A program made the translations under genes and the position numbers. From assembly GCA_024734555.1 (NCBI GenBank), contig JANPWX010000076.1, positions 3,933,448-3,997,447 of the forward strand: DNA of 64,000 bases. The letters run 5' to 3'. Of this stretch, positions 37,801-49,154 are shown in pieces. This DNA comes from Trochalopteron elliotii. Taxonomy: Eukaryota > Chordata > Aves > Passeriformes > Leiothrichidae. Within the stretch, counting starts at the first letter, position 1. Every line of letters begins with the position of its first letter. Below the pieces are notes generated by a model. That model was not told the origin of the DNA. It did not search any database and worked only from the letters and a program-made list of their open reading frames with translations.

Positions 37801-38355
37801 TTAATATAGAAAATATTTATAATTAAATAGGGGATAGAGATTTCATTTTTATTAAGTCCTCATCATCTTTCTGGGTTTCCTATGTATGTCTTCTGTTTTT
37901 CATAAAGTTACATCTTTATTCCATTTGGCTTTAATGAATAAAATGTTATTGCATAAAACTCAAAGAAGATGGCCAGACAGCCCAACTTTAATTTAGTGAT
38001 ATAATTTCTGAAAAGACTGCTATCATAGATAGATTGCTATGGATAGATTGGAAGACCTGTTGGAACAGACTTTTATTTTTAAGAGCTTATGTGACTTCCA
38101 CAAGTGTAATAACTGAAAAGAGATCTTGATTTTTAGCACAATAGCGAGAGTATGATGAGTCATATTTTAAGTGTAGGTTTCAAAAAGTCAGTCTAAAATT
38201 AAATTTTCTCTTTCAGAAAATTCAAATCTTGAAATTTCATTTAGTCTGAAGGGGATTGAAGAATTCAAGTTTTCACACATTCTGCAAATCAAAATTTTAA
38301 AAGCATTCTCTTTTGAAAAAAGCAAACCCAGTCCCTGTGAATTTACCAAACTCTT
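34857..38355. other. Non-genic stretch, nothing certain
   Basis: I found no supported gene or nameable repeat. A run of A/T trinucleotide-like sequence (ATT-rich) lies around 36765-36800. The part from about 37380 to 37740 lacks repeat character and has several TAATTA-type cores, so it is a candidate conserved element by appearance only. Confidence 0.45.
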
Positions 38356-38665
38356 AATCACAGAATCACAGCGTAAGCTGAGTTGGAAGAAACCCACAAG
38401 GATCAAGTCTGACACCTGGCTCTGAACAGCACCATCCCCAGGAGTAACACCTTGTGCCTGAGTGCATTGTCCAATCACTTCTTGAACTCAGGCAGATTTG
38501 ATGCCATGACGATTTGCCTGGGGAGCCTGTTCAGTGCCCAGCCACCCTCTGAGTGAAGACCCTTCTCCTAATATCCAGCTTAAACCTCCCCTGACACCGC
38601 TGCAGGCCATTCCCTCAGGTCACCAGAGAGAAGAGATCAGTGCCTGACCCTGGTCTTCGCCTAAG
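38356..38665 (-). mobile_element. CR1 LINE 3' end, subfamily shared with 59.35-59.58 kb
   Basis: The plus strand begins 'atcacagaatcacagc', then 'gagttggaagaaacccacaa', 'ggatcaagtctgacacctgg', 'ggcagatttgatgccatgac', 'ctggggagcctgttcagtgc', 'ccagcttaaacctcccctga' and 'ctgcaggccattccctcagg'. The phrase set (ATCCTTGTGGGTT, CACTGAACAGGCTCCCCAG and CAAATCTGCCTGAGTTCAA on the element strand) matches the plus-strand copy at 59345-59580, so both belong to one CR1 subfamily that differs from the 31 kb copy. Confidence 0.94.
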
Positions 38666-40980
38666 AAGGAAGTTGTAACTGCAATGGGGTAACTCTTCTC
38701 TCTTAATGAAATATAAGCTCCTTATTTCATAAAGTTATTTAGATGGGTGAAAAAGTTGTATGAGTTACAGATTTAAATATTTTGAAGTAGGGAATGGCCT
38801 TTCTCACCAGATATCTAAAGACAAAGTCGCATTTATTACCATCTGCTTTGTTCTTCAGCAGCATGAACTCAATTTTTGTGATCCTTCTGATGAAAAAAAA
38901 TGCATTCCCTTCATCACTTTGACTTTCATGGCTTGGATTATTTATTTAGGTTTGTTGTTTTGGTTTTTTTTTTCCATAAGTGAGATGTCTGCCAGGGGTT
39001 GGCCTATTATCTTTATGCTGCAATTTTTGATGAGGTTACAAGAGTCAACTGTTTGTTACCCTACTGCAGGGACATGGAGTAGGCAACATTTCTATTATGA
39101 TGTAGCATTGCACTTCTCAGACCAGGATGGTAATTGCAATTAGCAACTGTTTGAGTTCATATACCAGGTTATTAACTGAAGCAGTAAGAAACAGATATAC
39201 TGTCTGCTTAGGACAGAGAGTTAGGGCAATAACCTCATACACTGCAGCAGTGGGAAATGGCAAAACATGTCAGAGCTCTCAGAAATTATAATTTTCTGTG
39301 TGTAGCTAAGGTCAACAGTTGACTTTAGTATAATGAGGAATGAATTACTCAGAATAAAAGTAGTGTTTTATCTTGATTTTTGATCATTCTTATTTTAATG
39401 TGTGATAAGAGACTGAACTCTTTAGCACCTGTGATATATTTTATCTTTTTATTTTTTCTGTCTTAAACTATCCAAACCCTAAGTATTCTGCTTTAAACCC
39501 TTAAACTTATCTTAAAATTTTAAGGTTTGGAAAGGTCTTAATTTTATAGGTCTTTCTCCATAAATTGGTGACTCCAGAACAGCCTAAAGCAGATACTCAA
39601 ATTGGGCAGAACAAACACAGAAGGTAAATAAGCACGGAATTAAAATCACGTCTCTTTTCAACGAGGCTTCAGTAATAATAATGGCAACTGAATTGATGAA
39701 TTCAATTGCCAAAACAACACTTAGTGTCATTTGAGATTTCCTAAATTGTCTGAGATATCTGCACACGAATTATACGTATGCCACATGACAGAGGTAAAGA
39801 CCTAATTTAGGTATCAATATTAAATTGAATCCTTCCCTTATATTTCTTATGGCTGAAGTTAATGTTATAAAAATCTGTCTAAAAAAGACAATACAGTTGA
39901 CTAAACATAGCTCCTAAAGTCACTTGCTATAATATCCTAGGGTCTCCAAGATACCTGCATCAGACTGTCAGGTATGCACAGGCCCTACAAAAGACCAAGT
40001 CAAATTTTGGGCCAGTAGCTGAAAAGAAATCTCTCTCAAAGAAGTCTTAAACATAATTTTGAACCACCCTAAACCATCTCAGGTGACACTGTCTCTAAAC
40101 TACCACATAAAAAAATATAAATATTGGTAGAAGGAGAAATGAAAACTGCTTGTTCTGTTGCAATTATTAAAGTATTATATTTATTCTACTTGGTTTCAAT
40201 AAGTTGTAAGTCTGGAAGAACTGAAGATTTGGGAAAGAATTATTTCTTCTTGGATACCATGTGCAGTTTCAAATTTCCTTTTTTGACCTATTCATTTTAG
40301 AATAAGGATTTATTGAAATCTCAGCTTTGATAGATTACCAGTGTTCCCTATGTTATATACTGAAAATCATGACAAGGTTTTGTGTTTCCTTACATGAAAA
40401 TTCATCTCTTTCAAAAGGGCAAGGTAAGTTGCTAGTCTATATTTATCAATTCACTTTCCTTTATATATCTAGAAAATTTTATTTTGTACAGGGTAAAAAA
40501 AAAAAAGATTTATATATATCTCAGAGGGTTTTTTTATTCTGCATTCTGGGTCACTCATTCCAGTAATTAATTTAATTTGTTAATGATAAATATTGCTATC
40601 CAAAACTTATCATCACTGAAAAAAAAAGACCAGAAAAGGAAGAGGCCTAGAACCTGGCTGAAATATGTGGGTTATTACTAGCTAAGAAGCCATGAACTTA
40701 AAGCTGTTAATATGCTAAGGAATGCACAGGAATGCATTCTTCCTGGACTTTGTTGGCCACATTGCTGCTATGGAGCACAGTCAGTTGACAGGAAATGAAG
40801 AGAAATGTGGTCTTTAAGATAACTATGATTCAGCACACTGACTATTTGAAAAATAAATTGGATACAGAACTGACAAGATTCTAATATACATTGGGCATTT
40901 GATGGAATATGCAAAGGAACCGTATTAAAACCTAAGATAAAAATAAAAATAGTGTCAAAATTAGAGATAGATTCAATATG
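38666..40980. other. Non-genic stretch, one 127-codon frame
   Basis: The plus-strand frame 38760-39143 (127 codons) is the longest one here outside recognised repeats. It has an aromatic, hydrophobic middle but no motif I recognise, and its composition is that expected of T-rich DNA read by chance. No RNA gene or transposon is recognised. Confidence 0.5.
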
Positions 40981-41047
40981 CATAGAATCATAGAATTTTG
41001 AATAGTTTGAGTTGGAAGGGACCTTTTAAAGGTAATCAAGTCTTTTT
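40981..41047 (-). mobile_element. CR1 LINE 3' tail, very short
   Basis: A 'catagaatcatagaatttt' tail is followed by 'gagttggaagggacctttta', the reversed CR1 3' end. Only about 65 bp can be recognised. It is a severely 5'-truncated insertion on the minus strand. Confidence 0.85.
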
Positions 41048-41635
41048 TTATCACTAAGTTCCATTTTTTTAATCTTGATTTGTAACTGTCAAATGTTTAA
41101 GATTGGGAACAATTAATTTAGTAGGATTAATTTGAGTCAGGCATTGGTAATAAATAATTAGCTTTTGTGAAAATTAAAAATACACAAACTGCATACATAT
41201 ACCTCCCTAAGTGCTTTGTTTTTACTTATAAGTTATGGTCTTTTTTCACCCTGTGACACTTCTTACTTTCTGCAGATCAGCCAGGGCATAGTAATAATGA
41301 AAGCACATTTCAGTCACAACAGTAATACAAAACATTGCTGACACCTCTAGACCGTGCTGCATTGGGTGGACGAGCACATCCAGAGACACATGAAAGACAC
41401 ACTGCATACAAATTCTTCTAGGAAGTTAGCTCAAACTCTTCAGTGATGAAGTGACATTCATCTGTGACACCTCAAAAAAAGGATCCAAATACCTTATTCC
41501 CAGAAAACCAGCTACTCTCCCTGTTTATTTCTCATTGAATAAAACCATGGAAAATTAACTGAAAGTATTTAAACAATGAGAACAAGATCACACTCTGTTG
41601 AGCTACCAGCCATCAGGTAATGCCAGACATTGCTT
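41048..41635. other. Non-genic spacer before a gap
   Basis: No gene or transposon is recognised. Confidence 0.55.
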
Positions 41636-41645
41636 NNNNNNNNNN
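41636..41645. other. Assembly gap, 10 N
   Basis: A run of 10 N. The flanks differ from each other, so unlike the single N at 26325 there is no visible duplicated overlap. Ten N is a typical placeholder for a gap of unknown size. Confidence 1.
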
Positions 41646-43380
41646 CAGAACAGACAATGTGGGGATACAGGCATCATAGTCACCCTAGGACACTAACCAA
41701 TGCCAAAATTTAAATGTCACACTCACCAGAATGCTGATATACAAAAAATATTAGTTATTTGCTAATTGGGGTGTTTGTGCACTAGAAAGGATGACAGGAA
41801 TTGAGCAATGTAAATGAAAGTGTACACAGCTGCAGTGATTCCCATCTCCCAGATGAAGTCAGGCAATTCTGTGCCAGGACTATGATTCCACGAACAGATA
41901 TCTATTTTTTATGAGACTAAAATCCTTCTCCATTTACTCATTATTGTCAGTATTCCAGCATTGCTGATACTCACATGCTCTAGTCTACATTAAATGAGAT
42001 CCTAGAGCAGTGTTTAGAGGGAGCATCCAACATACAAAGAAACACTGTATATGTGGGTAATTCCTGAACTTTCTTGCTGGTGGGTTGGAAGGTGCTGGGG
42101 CAGGGGGAATTCCTTCCCTCAAAGGAATGCATGGGTGCACAGTACTTCCTCCAATGGGCTGCAAGGCTCATCTTGGTGCTAGCCTTGCTACTGCTGCTGC
42201 TGCACCGAGAAAAGGGGGAAGCATGACTCAGAGAGATTTTGCCTAGTTACAAAATTCAGTGGGGGATGGACCCACACACACCCCACAGTCAGAGTTGCCC
42301 CTGCAGGCAGCTGTTCTCTAAGTGTGTGTGCATGAACACATGGGTTTGTACAGGCTGGGAAACTGTTCAAAACTGTAAAACACCTTTATGAGGTCTGATG
42401 CAATATGCAGATTTGCCAATGGATAAAAGATTCAAAAATAAAACATGTTTGGCAAGTTCCAGTTCCTGCTTGCCAACTTGGAAAGGAGAAGAGTGATCAG
42501 GGTAAAGTAATTAAACATTTTTAGCCTTCCTTTTCCATGTTATTGTCTTCATTTTATTGCTCAGTGTTAAGCTAGCCTAAATATTGCCTCAAAGCATGAG
42601 CTCTCAGGTCCTCCCCTCCTTGCACTCATACTCAGGGTCTCAGCCACAGTCTCTAGTCACTAATTGTGAGTAATCACAGACTGGCACAACTACCATTAAA
42701 CACAACAGAGCACAAATCTGGTTAGCAGAAAAGACTGCACTTTATAGCCTTTAGCTCAGCAATAAGATGTTTTTGAGATTCCTCCTTGTACAGTGCATTG
42801 TAATGGATTGTGTGATTAACAAGCACCACTGCCAATGGAGTCAGACACCAGAGCAAAACATTTCCCTGCTCTTGCCAAGCAACAAATTTAGGGCCCAATT
42901 CAGTTTGAGTACAGCCAGTTTCCTTGCTACAGAAGCTGGCCATGATTTTTACTGAAATAAGCCTTTTGCTTTTAGAATGCAGATAAGCATTCAAGAAAAC
43001 CTAATTAAAAACATCAATGGTTTTTTTTTTCCAGTTGCTGTTTGCCTGTGCTTGACATGATTTAATGTCAGATAGCTCTGAGCATTAGAGCTTTTCTAGA
43101 TGTATGGCTGCAGCAAAGGATTCCTCATCCATCCCAGGAACAGAGTACCTTCTGCTAGATGCCTTTTTAAAAAAAAAATTCTAGAAATGTAAATCACTTC
43201 TTCCAAGATGATATTCCTTCCCTATTAAGCTACTGCTTTTTCAGATATTCATGTTGGCTTCCCAGCATAATAATAAAATCACCTCTTAGCCTCTACAAAA
43301 TATTTTTATAGTCACTTTGTTTGGGCATCATTAGCCTGGCAAAAAAATACTCTGCAAGCAAAATATGGGTAACTCACAGG
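41646..43380. other. Non-genic stretch
   Basis: No supported gene. A GC-richer patch lies at about 42040-42330 with a (CTG)4-5 run near 42192-42205. Overlapping short frames occur there on the minus strand, and I recognise nothing in them. Confidence 0.5.
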
Positions 43381-43384
43381 TATA

Positions 43385-43990
43385 AACCAATTCTTTATTG
43401 GCCAGTACACATAAAAGACAGCACTTGGTGAACTGTGAGGTTAAGTATGGGTGTGCTCACACTCCAGTGCAGGAGCTGGAAAGCCTTCACCAGGCAGGCA
43501 GATGTTGCTGAGGAGTGTGGGGTTGGTGGCCACGGCTCCCAAGAGTCACCATGGGGGCAGAGCTGCTCCACCCTCTTACTCCATCAGCACTGATGGATCA
43601 ACCTGGCAGTTCCTGATGTCCCTGACTAGACCAGTCTCCAGCCACCTCAATTTCTTTTCCTTAAGGTGTTATCATTTCATGTCGATGTTTTCTCTGCTGA
43701 GTCCTTGGTCTCCTAGCAATCGCGTACCAGCAGTCCTACTGCTCTCTGTAATTTTTTACTTTTCTTATCCCTGTACAGACAGTCTCACAGCTCTGACTCA
43801 GCAGTCTGAGTCAAGGTTACACAGCTGGAGTGTATCAAAGCTGGACTCCCTACTCGAGCAGCTAAAACCCCAGCAGTGGGGGACTACAGAGAGAGGGTAA
43901 CAGTGTGCCCTGGCATCATATGTGATTCTTTCTTGGACACTGTTTTATTCCCCTCACACCTCACTCCTGATTACTTCTCTGAACCTTCTG
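43385..43990 (-). mobile_element. Candidate old LTR (unclassified)
   Basis: This block is richer in G and C than its surroundings. On the minus strand it ends with an LTR-like polyadenylation region: a CCAATAAAG signal at about 43395-43404, preceded by a GC-rich body with CTCC/GGAG phrases. This resembles the layout of other avian ERV LTRs, but I cannot name the family or define both ends. The 149-codon plus-strand frame at 43451-43900 is rich in Ser, Leu and Pro, has no recognised domain, and is best explained as antisense of this block. An alternative is unique GC-rich DNA with a chance AATAAA. Confidence 0.35.
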
Positions 43991-46900
43991 ACCCCAGTTT
44001 CTGTTTTTCTCCCCCAGTATGGAATTCTGGAAGAACAACTACAACTACTAGCTTGCTTCAATTACTCTTTAGTTTTGTGACTTGCTACCAAGAGTTGCCA
44101 CCAACTATTGAGTGTTGGCTGTCCAGTATCAATTTGCAATCTACTATTCACAGAACAGTGCTGGGCACAAGTTTCTCACTGTAGGGTTACAATACTCTGT
44201 CACTAGGGAAAGGATATAATTCTGGACTTTTTCCCCTATGAGTGAGCAGAATTTTAGCCAAGGAAATATGTTTTCTTCTCCTTTAATCCTCTTCACAGCA
44301 AAACTCAAGAGGAACACCCAGAAAGGACACCATATGCTTGAGAATATGCCATCATATACTTTGTGAGCCCTGCAGTTTCTGCTGCCCTTTAGCCATTAAA
44401 ACTGCAAACAGCAGTGTTTCTAGGTAGCCAGATCATGTTTATCACGGTACATAAACCCTGTGTGTCCAAACTGATCATGAAGTGCAGCAATCATTTCTCT
44501 GAGGCTTCCTGAAACTTTCAGCAAGTCATCAAATTACTCTTTCCTGGGCAGGGAAAAGAAAAAAAAATCATTTAAACACAAATGATATATTTACTTACAT
44601 GATAAATGCGGATCTTTGCTTGAATCTAGTTGTAGGATAACTTCCAAACTGTGTTGTGTAGTCAGCCAAGATATAACATATATTAAGACGGGATAATATT
44701 GATCTGAAGTGGTTCATTGTGAATCCAGAAAATTGTGGCTCACTTCCAGCATTTTAAACATAGAAGTACATAGGAAAAATACAACATCTATTCAGATGCT
44801 TAATTCTAAAAAATTTCTGGACAGAAACTATATCAAAATCAATCAACTGATTTACTATTCTTCCTCAATTTCACAATATTGTCTCTGTGCAGTCTTTTTA
44901 CAGAATGCAAAAAGAGCAGAAAAGACATACACAAGGAAACATTAAAATGAATTTATGCCAAAAATGAATGCATAGTGCATAAACATAAATCCTGATCTGA
45001 CTGTTTTGCTCATCTAAGCAGAACAAAGCAGTCAGTAACACCTTTCAGGAACAATATCCATTGAATAATACAGCACACAGCTATCCCTGAGGTCTAATCT
45101 GAAGGTCATCTCCACCTGACTTAAGACACAAAATCCACATTTTTGCATCCATTACTTTAGACCCATACTAGAGTGATCCACAATCTGCTTTTCAAAGTCC
45201 TTTTAGGACTGAGCCTTTTTTCTCTATCCCCACTTGCTCTAATCACAAGCAAAGGTGAAAGAAATAGAAGTTTGTAGAAGGCTAGAAATAATGGACCAAG
45301 AAATTTCAGAATCACCATTGCTGGGTTTTCTGCAGCTGCAACCTTCAGTATAGAAAATTCAAATTAATTCATATGCATTTCAAATGCAGCAGGAGGGGCC
45401 AACAGGCACCACTATATTACATTTGGACATTCCACATACTGCTGAATTTGGAGTACAGCCACCTGCTGGAGACTAGACTAAGGTAGGTTTTTGTATCCAA
45501 GATCAGCAGTTGTAGGCTTAAACATAAATTGATGATTAAACCTAACATTCAATATAGATGTAACTGGACCCACACAGATAAGTGTAGTCTTGTATTGAAG
45601 AAGAACTTCTTCTTGTGTAGCATATTCATTTAAACAACCTATTATTTTCTCCCCAAACTACTTGTCAATTTAACCCAAATTTCCGCATCATTTTAGGTGG
45701 AAGAAATAAGAAGTTATAGCATTCTGGAGGACTGAAGGCTGAATGCTCTTAACATTATGTTCTTTGTTTATTCTGTGAGAGGTGCATACCTTGAATAGCA
45801 GCAAACGATTTCAGTTTCTTTTTCCAACTGAGGGAATCTGAAACCACAGCTCATACTAATCATATGATTTCCTTAAATATCAGCTGATTGCTCAGTCATT
45901 GATCAGGGCAGAAAGATGAACCACAAGTTCCTATCTCTTCATTAAGTGTGCTCACAAGAAAACTATTTACCATTATATGGCTTCCTCAGGCATTGAAGTA
46001 GAAATTGGTCTTTGAAAAATACCTAAACATTTTTGAGATAGAGGGTAAATATTAACCTGTAGCCCAGAATGTTGAAAATTCATCTTGAGTTCCAAGTTGT
46101 ATAAATAGTTAATTATTTGAGATACGCAGAGGAAGCAAGTTCTTGTTTAGAACTGCTCACTAAAAGTTAAGAGATTAAAGAAGTAGTTTTTGCATCATTT
46201 GGTTCTGCAGATTATTTGTGTGTGTTAATGTCAGTGTTAGTGTCAACTCTAGTAATAATTTCAAATACTGATTTCATAATTTCAAAACAAAACATTAAAA
46301 ATATGCATACTTAATTCTGTTCTTAAATAAGAGTTTGACATTTTATTGTTAGAATTCCAACAGAAATAAGAGAATTCTTGGGGGTTTTTAACATGTATTC
46401 TGCCAAAATACTCCATACATGCATGTACTCTAGGCTAATATATGACAATGAAATAAATCAAAATTGGAACACTACTGTTTATTATTTCATTGCTGTGTGA
46501 AGAGCTGATGAAATTGAACTGTTGTGTACCATGACATTTTGCCTGCATAATACAATAACTGCTTTATGGAAAATAAGTTGAGAATCTCATTACTTGACCA
46601 AGATTTATGATGGAACTTGTAAATGTATTTGCTTTCAGTAAATCTGACAGAGATTGACCACCATCCTTGTTAACATTTTGATAGACATCCTCTTTTAATG
46701 GCACCTAATTACAAAACAGCCAGTGCAATATGGTACTAAGATCAAAATTCAGTCTAGAAATAGTTATAACTGCCAGATTTAACTCATACATTTCTTTTAT
46801 GGAGATCAGAAATAGCCCTTCTCTTTTCTGACATGCATATTAGAAAAGCTACTGAAAAAAAGATCTGAACATTTTCTGAGAAATTATAAAATCCATCCCA

Positions 46901-48105
46901 TTGGTTTTTCTGAAGTATTCCTAAAGTGTCTACTTCCATTATGTCAGTGTGAAGAGCTCCCCTGCCTGTCTCCAAAGGAAATCTTATGCTTCCTGTTACT
47001 GGGTGATGCAGATCAGTGTGGTCTGCAAGTGAGCCGTTCCTGGAACAGCCTAAAATGAGCTCAGGTGATATATTACCTATAATGTAAGATATTGCATTCA
47101 TGGCATATTCTGGAGATCAACCTATTTTACTTCATTTCCTCAAAATCCTTTTCCTCATTCTGTTTCAAAATATGAAGTTGTTGTTGGAGCATACCCTCAT
47201 TTCTCATTGTGGTTATTCTCTCTGTTACTGGGATTGGTACACAGAGACCGAAGCCATGAAACTGCCTGTAGAATTCAACTTTTTTCCTAGAAAATTCTCA
47301 GTTTTATCAATACTGAGGATGCAGACATAGACAAAATTCCAAACTGTTAAACCATGTTGCATTAGAAATTTATTTTGGCAAGCGCCCAACAAAGCAGTGT
47401 TAAGAGAAAGTTAAATACATTTCAGGGTTGTACAAAAGGTTTTTTAAAAAACAGCCTTTAAAATGCATTTCAGTGGCACATGTTTAAAATCCCGTATGCA
47501 TCAGTTCACAGGGGAAACAGATCACTTCAGTAACTGACAAGTGTTTCTGCAAGGGAAAGTTTAATTCAGATGTTTCAATTTCTTTATTCAAATGTTAGCC
47601 ATGTCTACCACAGCTCACATAGCCTGAGCGATTCAGGAGTCATGCAGGTGAATACAGAAGTAAGAAAATATGAGAAGTTTTAAAATGCAAAAAAATATAG
47701 AAACAAACACACTCATTTTTGACTGAACAATTTATTATGAAATCTATTTAAAAATAATAATAATAAAAAGCCTTCCATATCTTTTACTGTTTAGGGGCTG
47801 TTTTTGCATTAGTCTGAAATTCATCTGTGCCATCAAGTTCTACTGGACTCTTTTATCTTTTCATCTTAGTTAAACTACCCTATCCCATGAACAGACATTT
47901 TTATGCAAGTTTAAATCTTGTTTCATCAGGACAGATTCAGATTGTAACTGAGTCATGTATCTAATTACACTGCATAACCCAGTGTGTAGATAAAGCCTCA
48001 GTGTTTTGGGGACTTTGTTCTCATTCCTCACAAGTTACTCTTCTCTCTCCTTCCTGACATCTATTTTCCACTGCCTCAGGTTCAGAAAAAAATTCTTTAT
48101 TATTT
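43991..48105. other. Non-genic stretch, nothing recognised
   Basis: AT-rich DNA. Open frames such as 46784-47101 on the minus strand (105 codons) show no recognised motif. No transposon or RNA gene is identified up to the LTR at 48106. Confidence 0.55.
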
Positions 48106-49154
48106 TGTGGTGGGTTGATCTTGGCTAGTTGCCAGGCACCCACCAAGCTATTCTATCACTCTTCCTCCTTAACAGGACAGAGGGACAATGAAGAACACAT
48201 GGACTGAGATAAGGGAGATCAATTACCAATTATCACAGGGAAAACAGACTGGACTTGGGAAAATAAATTTAATTTATTGCCAAGTAGGATAAATTAATAA
48301 GAAATAAGAACAAATTAAAAAAATATATATTCCCCCCACCTTTCCTTTCTTCCCAGGCTCAACTTTACTCCCAACTCTTTTACCTCCTGCACCTCAAGTG
48401 GTGCAGTGGAATGGGGAAAAGGGTCAGTTGCTGTTGGTTCATAACACTCCATGTATGCTCTTCCTTCCTCCTCACACTCTTCGCTTGCTCCATCATTAGG
48501 GCTTACCCATTGGAGACAGTCCTTCATGAACTTCTCCAACATAAATCCTTCCCACAGGCTGACTGTTCCAGCATGGGTCCTGCTATGGAGTGCTGTCCTT
48601 CCTCACTGGGTCACAGGTCTGACAGCAAACTTGCTCCTCTATGGTGTTCTTTCCATGGGCTGCACTTCCTGTCAGGAGTTCAAGCATGGACTCTTCATAA
48701 CTCACAGCTGCTTTTAAGGGCTATTCACCTGCACTGATGTGGGGCTGTCTAGAGGCAGCAGGTGGCTATTTGCTCCACGGTGGATATCCATGGATTGCAA
48801 GGAAAAACGTGCCACTGCACTCTCTCTGCAGGCTGTAGGAGAATCTCTGGTTGTATGCCTGGACTACCTCCTCCCCTTCTTTCTGCACTGACCTTGGGGC
48901 CTAGAGAGCTGTTTCTCTTACATATTCTCACTCTTCTATCCCAGCTTCTGATGGGTAGAATTTTTCTCTTTCTTAAATATGCTACCACACAGGTGCTCCC
49001 ACTGTTTCTGATGGGCTCAGCTTTACCTAGTGGTGGGTCTGTCTTGGAGCCAGCTGGATCTCTCTCTGACATAAGGGCAGCTCCTGATGTCTCTTCACAA
49101 AGGCTGCTCACACAGCCCCCAGCAACCAAAACTTTGCCACACAGATCCAATTTG
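48106..49154 (-). mobile_element. Nearly complete solo LTR, ERVL type
   Basis: The plus strand starts TGTGGTGGGTTGATCTTGGC and ends near 'actttgccacacagatccaa' followed by TTTG, which is the full span of an abundant avian ERVL-type LTR read in antisense. Internal landmarks in order are 'gccaggcacccaccaa', 'tatcactcttcctcctt', 'ggagatcaattaccaatta', 'acagactggacttggg', 'aggctcaactttactccc', the CTCCAAC/CCAGCATGGGTCC modules, 'tgctccacggtggatatcc', 'ttctgcactgaccttgg', 'catattctcactctt', 'gtctgtcttggagccagctg' and 'aactttgccacac'. By family convention LTR sense is minus. It is about 1.05 kb, with no internal retroviral region on either side. Possible 5-bp target duplication: TATTT at 48101-48105 and TTTTT at 49155-49159, one mismatch. 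The 178-codon frame (48762-49298) and its antisense are not genes. Confidence 0.93.

Noticed and set aside
38760..39143. 127-codon frame with a hydrophobic middle as a membrane protein
   Set aside because: Phe/Leu/Ile richness follows from T-rich DNA. There is no recognised family, no neighbouring exon and no supporting promoter or polyadenylation context.
43451..43900. 149-codon plus-strand frame as a gene
   Set aside because: No domain or splice context, Ser/Leu/Pro-rich composition, and it lies in a GC-rich block that looks like an old LTR in the opposite orientation.
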